Positions 41,352-50,485 of a stretch of DNA of 64,000 bases are shown here, piece after piece. The DNA comes from Caulobacter sp. GTDB lineage: Bacteria > Pseudomonadota > Alphaproteobacteria > Caulobacterales > Caulobacteraceae. Location: assembly GCA_028291055.1 (NCBI GenBank), contig JAQGIP010000071.1, forward strand, positions 62,001 through 126,000. Direction: 5' to 3'. The stretch's first letter is position 1. The number at the start of each line of letters is the position of its first letter. A model generated the notes under the pieces. That model was not told the origin of the DNA. It did no database searches and saw only the letters and a list, made by a program, of their open reading frames with translations. Both the position numbers and the translations under genes were made by a program.

Positions 41352-41636
41352 CTACAATCCCTTGTCGTCGAAGAATTGTTGAAGCCGCTCCAATACCGCG
41401 ACGCCGACCACCCCTCGTAGTTCTCGGGGGCCGGGATGGTCATGTGTCGGTAGGGCGCGATCAACTCGAATGAAACCGAGGCCCTCCAGATCGTTCAGCG
41501 CAGCGGCGATAGCTTGCGGCCCCATGCCGTCCACAAGAGGCAGAAGGGCACCCAAGTCCGGGCCTATGCCAATGCTGTTCGACCCGACGTAAAGGCGAAG
41601 CGCGTACGCCAACTCAAACTGGTCTTCGCTTAGCAT
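41352..41636 (-). CDS. Hypothetical protein
   Basis: MLSEDQFELAYALRLYVGSNSIGIGPDLGALLPLVDGMGPQAIAAALNDLEGLGFIRV. Confidence 0.5.
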   Translation of the reverse strand: MLSEDQFELAYALRLYVGSNSIGIGPDLGALLPLVDGMGPQAIAAALNDLEGLGFIRVDRALPTHDHPGPRELRGVVGVAVLERLQQFFDDKGL

Positions 41637-42014
41637 TCGCGTTTCCTGGTGAGCCCTACCGCAACGCAAGCCTACCCCAGCTTGTGCAGATTAGCAGCGC
41701 TTCCCATCAAGCCGACTTGACGCCACCGGCCCGGATCGCGAAGTCCGATCGCGTCCAGTTGGCAAGGGCGAGGCGAACCACCTTGACTCTACCTATAACT
41801 GCCCCCATTGCGCATCTGGACAGGCGTCGGCCTTCATCCCGATGCTGCTCGCAAGACTGAGCGGCCCGGCTTTCGTTGCTGGCGTCTGTCCATCTTCCCG
41901 ATACATTTGGTCAGTCCGACAGATCATCTGGACCTTGCGAGGTTTGGCGCCAATCTCGCCAACCCGTTTTCCGCGACGCCCACCACGCCCCTTAGTTCTC
42001 GGGGGCCGGGATGG

Positions 42015-42218
42015 TCATTTGTCGGCAGGGCGCACTATCAATCCCGACCGTACGCAGCTTTGACAGACGCCCGCGAAGCCGCCCGCCGAAAACAGCCCCA
42101 GCGATCCGCCGCAGTGCACACATCGCTCGCCGATCTGCGGGCTAGGCGCGGCGGGCGCTTGGCCTCGCTCGTGTTCAGCCCATACGGCCTCTTCGTCGAA
42201 GTCGTCGCGGTCCTGCAT
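42015..42218 (-). CDS. Small zinc-ribbon-like protein
   Basis: RCVHCGGSLGLFSAGGFAGVCQSCVRSG with two CxxC pairs. Confidence 0.45.
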   Translation of the reverse strand: MQDRDDFDEEAVWAEHERGQAPAAPSPQIGERCVHCGGSLGLFSAGGFAGVCQSCVRSGLIVRPADK

Positions 42219-42351
42219 TGTCGCGCCTCCGGTTCAGTAGACGTCGGCCATAATGCGCCCCCACAGTTTCACTTGTGTGATCGCCCTACAGAAACCTACA
42301 AATCGATTTGTGTTAACCTCGCTTGTTGAGGACTCGTTGGCCTCAATCCTG

Positions 42352-42391
42352 CTATGTCAAAACGCATAACGACCGAAGCGTTCTGACATAG
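42352..42391. promoter_or_regulatory. 14-bp inverted repeat upstream of recombinase gene
   Basis: ctatgtcaaaacgc-12 bp-gcgttctgacatag, 13/14 complementary, ends at the aggagg SD of 42401 ORF. Confidence 0.7.
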
Positions 42392-42400
42392 GAGGTCTGT

Positions 42401-43114
42401 ATGACTGAACGATACTGCGTTTATAAGCGAGTGAGCACGGTTCGGCAGGGCGAGTCCGGCCTTGGCCTTGAGGCTCAGCAGCGGGCGGTGACGGAATTCC
42501 TCCACTCACAAGCCGGAACAGTGGTTGGCGAATTCGAGGAAGTCGAATCCGGCAAGGAGGCCAACCGCCCGCAACTGCTGAAGGCGATTGAGCAATGCAA
42601 ACTCACAGGCGCGAAGCTTCTCATTGCAAAGTTGGACCGGTTGAGTCGATCAGCCCATTTCCTGTTGGGCCTAGAGAAAGCGGGCATCGAGTTTATCGCC
42701 TGTGACATGCCGCACGCGAACCGATTGACGGTGGGGATCATGGCGCTGGTAGCTCAGGAAGAGCGCGAAGCGATCAGCCGGCGCACCAAAGCCGCGCTCG
42801 GCTCAGTCAACGCGACAATCACCCGCGAGGGCCATTACGTGGCACGCTCGGGGCGCTCCATCACCCGCCTAGGCAACCCGAACCCGCCAAAGATGCGCTT
42901 GGGTTCCGAAGCTGGCGTCGCCGCCTTCCAAGCCAACGCCGACGCATTCGCCAACCGTGTGGCACCCAGCGTGCGCGCCCTGCTGTCCGCAGAAGGCAGC
43001 ATGAACAAGGTCGCCGCGCGGCTCAATGAGATCGGGGTCAAGACGGCGCGCGATGGAGCCTGGACCGCGAAGGCCGTCCAAAGGGTGTTAGATCGAACCG
43101 CGCTGGCGGCATAG
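42401..43114 (+). CDS. Serine recombinase / resolvase family protein
   Basis: YCVYKRVSTVRQGESGLGLEAQQRAV, LLIAKLDRLSRSAHFLL, ALVAQEEREAISRRTKAAL. Confidence 0.88.
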   Translation: MTERYCVYKRVSTVRQGESGLGLEAQQRAVTEFLHSQAGTVVGEFEEVESGKEANRPQLLKAIEQCKLTGAKLLIAKLDRLSRSAHFLLGLEKAGIEFIACDMPHANRLTVGIMALVAQEEREAISRRTKAALGSVNATITREGHYVARSGRSITRLGNPNPPKMRLGSEAGVAAFQANADAFANRVAPSVRALLSAEGSMNKVAARLNEIGVKTARDGAWTAKAVQRVLDRTALAA

Positions 43115-43271
43115 GCGGAGCATCACAGTAGCCAGAACGCCCCCTGACCACACCCGGGGGTGCAGACCTAAATTTTTCCAGCGGTCAGGGACCCAAGGCC
43201 GGGGCGGGTCCTGCGAATTAACCACGGGCGCCTAGCAGGTCGGGATCAAATTGAGAATTTGAACCGGAGCT

Positions 43272-43754
43272 TCAGGCACCGTCAACCGGTCCGGCTCCGC
43301 GGGCAGCGTCACACCCCGAGCGATCTCCAAGCAACTGGGTCAAAAGCCGATCGAGTTTAGAACTATCGGCCACTTGGCATTCCCAAACTACACCCACAAG
43401 CCAGCCCATCGCCTCCAAAGCTCGCAAGCTTCGGGCGTCTCTTGCCACATTGGCTTCGAACTTCGCCGCCCAAAACGCTTCTCGCGTTTTAGGTGTCGTG
43501 CAGCGTCGACACCCCTCATGGCGATGCCAGAAGCAGCCATGGACAAAGAGCGCAAGCTTACGGCCTGGAAACACGATGTCGGGAGTGCCAGGCAGGTCCT
43601 TCCGGTACAGACGGAAGCGGTATCCCAGCCGGTGGGCCGCTCGGCGGACCGCAAGCTCTGGCGAAGTGTTCTTGCCGCGGACCCGCCGCATTAACGCGGA
43701 GCGCTCGGGAGTTGGCGGCAAGTCAGCGCCGTCAGGCGTCCCGTTTGAATCCAT
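43272..43754 (-). CDS. vsr: Very short patch repair endonuclease
   Basis: RSALMRRVRGKNTSPELAVRRAAHRLGYRFRLYRKDLPGTPDIVFPGRKLALFVHGCFWHRHEGCRRCTTPKTREAFW. Confidence 0.95.
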   Translation of the reverse strand: MDSNGTPDGADLPPTPERSALMRRVRGKNTSPELAVRRAAHRLGYRFRLYRKDLPGTPDIVFPGRKLALFVHGCFWHRHEGCRRCTTPKTREAFWAAKFEANVARDARSLRALEAMGWLVGVVWECQVADSSKLDRLLTQLLGDRSGCDAARGAGPVDGA

Positions 43755-44817
43755 GCTGCTCGAGATGTGTCTTAATGGCTGTTCCAATGACCTGGCCTAG
43801 AAGGACCGGAACCGCGTTGCCAATTAGCCGTCCAAGCGCCTTGAATTGTACTCGCTCACCCCGGCGGAAGAATTGATAATCCGCGGGGAAGGACTGGAGG
43901 ATAGCGCCCTCGCGTAGTGATAACCCGCGATCCTGCTCAGGGTGGCCGAACCGCCCATTCCCGAAGCCGAAGAACTGGGTCGTGATCGTTGGGGAGGGCT
44001 CTTCCATCCGCATACGGCCATAGACGGAACGATAACCTTTGCCCGTTTGAACGGTGTGGCACTTGGCGACAAGTTCATCGTCCCAGTCGTTCCAACTACC
44101 CCCGGGGGTCGACGCTCGGATGCGTCGAAGGTTGATAGGCGAGAGGCGGCTGGACGTGTGCAGCGGGTCCGCGTCGATGCGACCACCCGCCTCAATGGGC
44201 GGAAGTTTTCCGATCGCCTCCTTAACCGTCCGGTATTGCTCTGGACGATGGGTGGGTTTTCCTAGGCTGATTGGACCGTGTTGGGAGGCAAGTAGGACCA
44301 ACCGTGACCGGCGCTGCGGCAAGCCGTAGTCAGGGAGGAAGACGACTTGACTCTGCACTTGATAACCGGCCGTCTCAAGAGTTGCGCGAAAGTCCTCAAA
44401 GACTTTACCGCCCTGGAATTCGAGCAGCCGCGGAACATTTTCCATTGAAACGATATCGGGCTTGATCTCTGAAATCAGTTCCCCAAACCGCTCAACCAAC
44501 CTCCACTTTGGGTCGTCATTTTTCTGATTGTATGTGGAAAACGGCTGACACGGTGCGCACCCAACCAATATCTTCGGCTGGCCGACTTCGAATAGTTGGG
44601 CAAGGTCGTCACCCTTTAGCTCCACGACATCCTTGAGAAGGAACCGAGCGCCGTTATTCTGCTCGAAGGGATACCGACATTGCTCATCGAGATCGATTCC
44701 TGCCTCAACACGGAACCCCGCCTTACGGAGCCCGTGCGTGAGGCCGCCAACGCCGCAGAACAGGTCCACTACGGAACCGGGCGCGGAAACCGCTCTATCG
44801 TCGGCCTCTGACGACAT
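43732..44817 (-). CDS. C5 cytosine-specific DNA methyltransferase
   Basis: VVDLFCGVGGLTHGLRKAGF, GCAPCQPFSTYN, ENVPRLLEF, RRSRLVLLA, RLIGNAVPVLLGQVIG. Confidence 0.95.
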   Translation of the reverse strand: MSSEADDRAVSAPGSVVDLFCGVGGLTHGLRKAGFRVEAGIDLDEQCRYPFEQNNGARFLLKDVVELKGDDLAQLFEVGQPKILVGCAPCQPFSTYNQKNDDPKWRLVERFGELISEIKPDIVSMENVPRLLEFQGGKVFEDFRATLETAGYQVQSQVVFLPDYGLPQRRSRLVLLASQHGPISLGKPTHRPEQYRTVKEAIGKLPPIEAGGRIDADPLHTSSRLSPINLRRIRASTPGGSWNDWDDELVAKCHTVQTGKGYRSVYGRMRMEEPSPTITTQFFGFGNGRFGHPEQDRGLSLREGAILQSFPADYQFFRRGERVQFKALGRLIGNAVPVLLGQVIGTAIKTHLEQHGFKRDA

Positions 44818-44920
44818 CGACGCCGACAGCGGGGCGTTAGACGCGGCAGCTGATGCATCATTCGAAAGGACGGCGTTTGAAATGGGGTCCCCCTCGAACG
44901 GTTGTCAGGCCCCTTCGATT

Positions 44921-45610
44921 CTAATCCCAGCTATGTTGCAAGCCTAGAACGTTCTTCATGGCCTCCCGTATTAGCCCATTCTGCCGAAGGGAGGGCTCTT
45001 CCTCAATTCGCCCTTTCAAGGCGACCAAACCGTGCATGCCGTAGAGAGATGTAACTAGGCAGAGCAAGAGGTCCAGCGCACTCTTCGCGGCAAGCGGCCA
45101 TGTGGGATCGCGCTGTGAGATTGGTAGCGCATGATCCACAGGATCATCCTTAGCTCCCATCGAGCGGCACGGCTGGGCATGATAAAAATTGTGATTATCC
45201 CCGTCTTCCGGTGTCTCGAACCGATAACCGACGAATGCGACGTGTAGACCGCCATGCGGCGCAGCTGGCTTAGGATGCGGGGGCTGAGAAGACCAAATGC
45301 CGTAGTAGAAACCACACCGCGGCGGCGCCTTCTGGTAATCCCACCGACACCAAATACCTGCGACCGCCGACGGCTCTTTATGTGGGGGCTTTACATAGAC
45401 GACCTGGTTGTCTGCGAACTGCCCCTGATCGGAGCCGTAGAGCATGTGCGTGTTGAGCGCCTGCTCACCGAGGGCGTCAAATTTCCCCGTTGCCGCAGCT
45501 GCTGCCGCGCCAGCTGCTGCCGGCCGGTGGTGTCGATCCCAATCGTCCCATTCGCTACGCAGCAATCGCAAGACATGGCCGATTGCTTTCTGCTCGTCGG
45601 CGGCAGGCAC
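44921..45610 (-). CDS. Hypothetical protein of unknown family
   Basis: GTG start 2 bp after the stop of the receiver-domain gene; 229 aa, no recognised motif. Confidence 0.65.
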   Translation of the reverse strand: MPAADEQKAIGHVLRLLRSEWDDWDRHHRPAAAGAAAAAATGKFDALGEQALNTHMLYGSDQGQFADNQVVYVKPPHKEPSAVAGIWCRWDYQKAPPRCGFYYGIWSSQPPHPKPAAPHGGLHVAFVGYRFETPEDGDNHNFYHAQPCRSMGAKDDPVDHALPISQRDPTWPLAAKSALDLLLCLVTSLYGMHGLVALKGRIEEEPSLRQNGLIREAMKNVLGLQHSWD

Positions 45611-45612
45611 CC

Positions 45613-46818
45613 TTAAGCTCCGAAGGCGAAACGTCGTTGAGGGGAATATCTCACGTCGGCGACGACCTTAGCGAACCGCCGGTCGAATGAATTGTGGAAG
45701 CCCGCACGAAATTCCTTGGCCTCCTCAAGGGGACAGAACGACGAGACATCCTCAAGGAACGCTACATTCGCAACCTTGGAAAAATCGAACTCCTGGCGCT
45801 GCTTTTTAATTCCAGCATCGCTCTCAAGGCGACTCCACCAGACCGCCGGCCTCGAAAGCCAGCCCTCGGCGTCAAACCAAACGCCTTCAGGAAGCGCTGC
45901 GCGTAGAGCCTTTTCGTCATGGATCGCCGCATTCCATGCCGCCGGGTCGCTTACGTCGCCCGGAACCAGAAATGGGAAGCGCTGAAGGAGGTGAGGAATG
46001 TCGACAAGCACTTCCTGCGGGCCGAGTACTTCTCGCTCAAGCCATTTGCTAACCCGAGCCGCCGCCAACTGTGCAGCAAAGGTCGGATTCTCGTCGATCT
46101 TCGACGCGGCGTCTCGACCGTCAGGCATTGTGGTAAGTAGTGCTCGGAATGATTGCTCAGCAAGCTTCGCGAAATTCTCGGCGCCGGGGGCGATGAAGGC
46201 GAATGCGCCATCTGATAGCCGGGCTCCATCCTCGGCTTTCATTCCCAGCACATCCACAATCGGCCGATCTAGAGCGCCCGGCGCGGCAAGGGCTCTTGCC
46301 CGGAGCTTCTGTGCATCGACGGCTCGCCACAATGTCTGCCACGACCACGGTCGAAAGCCCTCCCATGGCGGGTCACACCAGAGGCCCGTGGTGCCAAGCA
46401 AATCCACGTCGATATTGAGGTCGGCAAAGCTTGTGATGTGGCCGCGAAGGCTAAGGTCAAACTGCGCCTCCGGATACTGGTTGAGCACAATGACGATTTG
46501 GCAATCCGCGAAGGATCGCGCGAGGCGGGCGACACTTTCGCCCGTGTATCGGGCACTGTCCTCATCGATGTGTAACAGGTCGTAATCGACCACGAGCACG
46601 TCGACGCCGTCGAAAAGACACTGGTCCGTTGGGGCCGCAATGCCATCACGCGCTGCTCTGCGGCGGCCCAAAAGAGTTCTGATGCCGGCACCTGTTTCTT
46701 CATTTGAAGGAGCCGGTCGGACGTCATACTCGGCCGCAGGAGCGATGGCTTGCACTCGCCCCACCCAATCGGCCGCCAAAGCCGGGTCATCATCGCAGAC
46801 CAAAACACTACGGGTCAT
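45613..46818 (-). CDS. Receiver-like domain protein with uncharacterised C-terminal region
   Basis: SVLVCDDDPALAADWVGRV...VDVLVVDYDLLHIDE...CQIVIVLNQYPEAQFD; ATGA overlap with GHKL gene. Confidence 0.75.
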   Translation of the reverse strand: MTRSVLVCDDDPALAADWVGRVQAIAPAAEYDVRPAPSNEETGAGIRTLLGRRRAARDGIAAPTDQCLFDGVDVLVVDYDLLHIDEDSARYTGESVARLARSFADCQIVIVLNQYPEAQFDLSLRGHITSFADLNIDVDLLGTTGLWCDPPWEGFRPWSWQTLWRAVDAQKLRARALAAPGALDRPIVDVLGMKAEDGARLSDGAFAFIAPGAENFAKLAEQSFRALLTTMPDGRDAASKIDENPTFAAQLAAARVSKWLEREVLGPQEVLVDIPHLLQRFPFLVPGDVSDPAAWNAAIHDEKALRAALPEGVWFDAEGWLSRPAVWWSRLESDAGIKKQRQEFDFSKVANVAFLEDVSSFCPLEEAKEFRAGFHNSFDRRFAKVVADVRYSPQRRFAFGA

Positions 46819-49034
46819 TGATTTGAACTCCACGACATTTGAAAACTGGTCGACCATCCCGCCGCCGGCTCGATGAAAGAAACCTTGGCCCGGCGTTGCT
46901 CGGCGATCATCCGAACAATGGTGAGGCCCAGCCCCATCCCGCCTAACCCCAGAGCTCGTCGTTCCTCTGAGATGGTGAGTTCACGCTTGAACGGCTCGAA
47001 TAGATGAAGGGACTTCTCGGGGTCGACGCCTGCACCGTTATCATCAACCCGCACCCATGCGGCCCGCCCCGTTCGTCCACCGACACACCTTATGCGCCGA
47101 ACGTCCCGATCCAGGGTCGCGTTTGCTGCGTTGATGAAGACGTTCTGAAAAAGCGAATTCCACTCGGCAAAGGTAGCCGCGGGCAGGAAGATATCAGCTG
47201 GAATTTCGAAACTTATATCAACGCCCACAACCAGCGGGGCAACGTTGTCGGCGACTTGCCGCACGACGTGGCCGAGCGTCAAAGCTTCCACATGGTCGCG
47301 ATCGTCGGGATCGAGAAGGGGAGCGAAAAGCTTCCGCGTGCTCTCAAGGCGATCGACCCACGCACCTACCTGGTCGGCAATCTCGGCGACACGCCCATCG
47401 CCGGAATCCGTGGCCACAACCCGAAGCTTGCGCAGCAAGCCGCGCGCAATCCGCATCTCTTTGCGGCTTTCATGCTCTAGAGCCAACGCGGCCATACCAG
47501 CGGAAGCCAAGGGTCCCAACAAGGACCTAGCCGCGTCGTCAGCCTCTCTCTCCTGCGCAACCGTCTGAGCGAGGCCGCCGAACTCTCGCTCTAGCTCAAC
47601 AATGGAATCGTCATCTGGATATGCGCGACGAACGTCGGTGACGAGATCGCTGATCCGACTGACCTTGTCGGTTGACGCTTCCTCGGGGCGCCGAAGGTCA
47701 AGGTTTTGCTCCTCACGCAGCCGCTCTCGCGTTGCGTAGTAATCGAGAGACCAGCGGACGGCGTTGCGTAGAGTGGTGTAGGCGTTATTTGAAACTAGCC
47801 GATCACGAGTCACCTGAATTTTTAGGAACTCACCACTATCCTTTTCCTGTTCCGCGGCAGATCTTCCCTCGCGCCCCGTATCTATCTGAACGATACCAAA
47901 CAGACGACCTTGTGTGGGTAGATCATTCAAAGCCCGACGCACATGCAGCCGGTCGGGCAATAGCGCCGACTTATTACGCCTATGGGAGTGGTCAAACTCG
48001 ACACCTAGCCAGTCCTGCTGAACCCCATAGTATGGGAGTCGAAATCCTGCATCATAAACTTGAATTCCGCCAAATTTCTCAAGATAATCTCGGGCATCTC
48101 CAACTTTAACGCCCTCGAATTGTCGACCTTGCAGCTTGAATACACGAATATGCCACCTCGCGGCATCGACCAACGGTGGAACTTCGAAACTCTCTGAATA
48201 TGTCTTTCCCGCTCGGAATGCGATTTTGACGTGCACACGCGCAACGTCGCCATCTCGTTTCAATTCCCCTGTTATGACGGCATCATAATTCTCTAACGCC
48301 GCCCGCATCTGTCGATCGAACGTGTCGACCAGCTGAGTTTGTGTAGACGACAACTTTACTTGGAAGTCGTTGGGGTCCGACTCTTCGGTAGCAAGAACAC
48401 CATAGCGAGCGATTGGCGACTGGATCATCCATAGTTGGCGGCCGAGGTCTTTGATTTCCTCAGCGCCCCAGACTTGCTTGAGGCCCCTCATTATCACGCG
48501 GGTGCCGTGTGGCTTTCCGCCCGGGAACGACAGCCCTCTCGGCTCAAGCTTGTATAGGGCTTCTGCTTCCGTCAGCTTGCCGGCTTGGATTGCCTCATCC
48601 CAATCTACGCGGGCGCGAAGCTGCTGAGTGGGCTTCTCTTTGGGTACCGTAATAATCTCAAGTTTGTGTGCCAGGAACTGGGCCGATAAGCGCCCCACCC
48701 CTTTGGAGCCCGTTACGTTCCGCTCGAAGTCACGGCTGACACCACGCACCTGCTTGTTGCGGGTGCCGATGGTCATCCAATGGGTTAGGAACTCGGTCTC
48801 GGTCATGCCGTGGCCGTTGTCCGTGACGACAATCTCGTCTCGGTCCAGCACGATGGTGCACATGGTGGCGTCGGCGTCGTAGGCGTTCTTGATTAACTCG
48901 GCCAACGCGATGTGCGGCTGGCCAACAAGCCGCTCGCCAAGCTCGCGCAACAGTGCCGAGTCTGCTTGAAACTTGACCGTGGAAAAGCCGAGTTTGCTCT
49001 CCTCGTCGCTGAGGTGGGTTTCAGCCATTTCCAA
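46815..49034 (-). CDS. Protein with two GHKL ATPase domains (MutL/Hsp90/MORC-like and histidine-kinase-like)
   Basis: N-terminal ALAELIKNAYDADA, VTDNGHGM, TGSKGVGR; C-terminal LALEHESRKEMR, NVFINAANATLD, VDDNGAGVDP, LFEPFKR, LGGMGLGLTIVR. Confidence 0.88.
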   Translation of the reverse strand: MEMAETHLSDEESKLGFSTVKFQADSALLRELGERLVGQPHIALAELIKNAYDADATMCTIVLDRDEIVVTDNGHGMTETEFLTHWMTIGTRNKQVRGVSRDFERNVTGSKGVGRLSAQFLAHKLEIITVPKEKPTQQLRARVDWDEAIQAGKLTEAEALYKLEPRGLSFPGGKPHGTRVIMRGLKQVWGAEEIKDLGRQLWMIQSPIARYGVLATEESDPNDFQVKLSSTQTQLVDTFDRQMRAALENYDAVITGELKRDGDVARVHVKIAFRAGKTYSESFEVPPLVDAARWHIRVFKLQGRQFEGVKVGDARDYLEKFGGIQVYDAGFRLPYYGVQQDWLGVEFDHSHRRNKSALLPDRLHVRRALNDLPTQGRLFGIVQIDTGREGRSAAEQEKDSGEFLKIQVTRDRLVSNNAYTTLRNAVRWSLDYYATRERLREEQNLDLRRPEEASTDKVSRISDLVTDVRRAYPDDDSIVELEREFGGLAQTVAQEREADDAARSLLGPLASAGMAALALEHESRKEMRIARGLLRKLRVVATDSGDGRVAEIADQVGAWVDRLESTRKLFAPLLDPDDRDHVEALTLGHVVRQVADNVAPLVVGVDISFEIPADIFLPAATFAEWNSLFQNVFINAANATLDRDVRRIRCVGGRTGRAAWVRVDDNGAGVDPEKSLHLFEPFKRELTISEERRALGLGGMGLGLTIVRMIAEQRRAKVSFIEPAAGWSTSFQMSWSSNQ

Positions 49035-49135
49035 CTTTGCTCAGGGCCTTACGTTCGCGTGCGGGAGGTCATGCAAATCCTACTATGCACTAGCATTCGC
49101 CTTCTGAAGAACTGATCAATCCACCGGTGACTGAC

Positions 49136-49858
49136 CTAGTCGTCCAGCTGCGTATCCTGAGGGGCACGAAGGTCGGGACGCCTTCGCCAAATTGCCTCTC
49201 GGTATTCGGCTCGATCCTCGCCGTGGTGAAGACGGCGATGGCAATTTGGACAGGCAGCAATTGCGTTCCAGGTCGTATCAGCTCCACCGGCGGCCAATTG
49301 AATCAGGTGATGCACCTCCAGGAAGCCAGAGCCGTCGGCCTTTCTAAACGGCGCCAAAGTTTCGCAGGCCTCACATCGACCACCGCCCCGCTGAAGCACA
49401 AAGGCTCGCACCTGCGGATCACGTTCATAGACGATTGTGGATGCCACCACCGACTTTGGCTTCACTTCGCCAGCGGGAGGAACTGTCGAGTGTGAAGCGA
49501 GCGCCGTACGAGTACGAACGTACAGAAGTCCAGGGTCCGCCGTGGGGGACAGCGTCACATCATGCATTTCCTGGTACAGTCGCAAAATCCGCTTCGTCAC
49601 TCCGCTGCCAACATGACCGAGAGAAGGCTTGTAACGCGGAGACACAGGTAGCCCCTCGGCAAGGTAGACCGCCGACAGGTTGGACATGCGCCGTCCGACG
49701 GAGCCTTCGTTTCTGCCGCTCAAGCCAGTAGCGATCAGTTCTCTGTGCAGCATGGTGGGGGAAAATTTCACGCCGGCCAGCCCGAGACGAAATGCCTGCT
49801 GATAGGTTCCCATCGCGGCTTTCAACTCGTCGTCCGACCATAGATCGTCTCTGGCCAT
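49136..49858 (-). CDS. HNH endonuclease
   Basis: CEACETLAPFRKADGSGFLEVHHLIQLAAGGADTTWNAIAACPNCHRRLHHGEDR. Confidence 0.88.
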   Translation of the reverse strand: MARDDLWSDDELKAAMGTYQQAFRLGLAGVKFSPTMLHRELIATGLSGRNEGSVGRRMSNLSAVYLAEGLPVSPRYKPSLGHVGSGVTKRILRLYQEMHDVTLSPTADPGLLYVRTRTALASHSTVPPAGEVKPKSVVASTIVYERDPQVRAFVLQRGGGRCEACETLAPFRKADGSGFLEVHHLIQLAAGGADTTWNAIAACPNCHRRLHHGEDRAEYREAIWRRRPDLRAPQDTQLDD

Positions 49859-49957
49859 CGCCCCCCCAATTCGCAACGCACCTAACAGGGTAAGCTTGGC
49901 CGGGGAGAGTGGCTACCTGACGTTTCGTCTGAGCGGCCATGACTGCGCACAGCAATC

Positions 49958-50401
49958 CTATTCTAATTCCCAACCATTCCGGCGCCCTAGCACGTCGCGG
50001 ATCGAGCCGACGGACATACCCAGCTCCTGCCCCGCCCGCTCACAGGCGACCTCGGAAGGAGTACCGATCAACGTCCCCCGACGGTTCTCTTCGACCGCCC
50101 GTTCGAGTTCGAAGGCATACAAGCTATCGACCACTCCAGTCATGATCCGCTTTTCATAGAGGTCCATCTGCTGGCGGCCGCGAGGCCGTTTTACTTCACC
50201 CAAAAGGTACGCCGCGAGAAAATCCCGCACCGCACGGGGCGGTGGGGCATCGCCATGCCGTAGCGCCCGCCCGATGCGGGCCAGATCGGGAAACCGGCCG
50301 GCGCTCAGTTCCGCTAATGTAGCGGACCAGGACGTTTCGGGGTGCCATAGCTGGGGGTCCGCAGCAGGCGGCGCCCGATCATTCTCAGTCTCGCGCGGCA
50401 C
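49958..50401 (-). CDS. Hypothetical protein with possible C-terminal HTH
   Basis: IGTPSEVACERAGQELGMSVGSIRDVLGRRN near C-terminus. Confidence 0.5.
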   Translation of the reverse strand: MPRETENDRAPPAADPQLWHPETSWSATLAELSAGRFPDLARIGRALRHGDAPPPRAVRDFLAAYLLGEVKRPRGRQQMDLYEKRIMTGVVDSLYAFELERAVEENRRGTLIGTPSEVACERAGQELGMSVGSIRDVLGRRNGWELE

Positions 50402-50485
50402 TTTGAGAAAATCCCGATTTGATCAAGTCGCTCCCAGCGAGCGAGGCGGGTACGAACCTACACCCGCCAAACAGTGCCGCACAAA

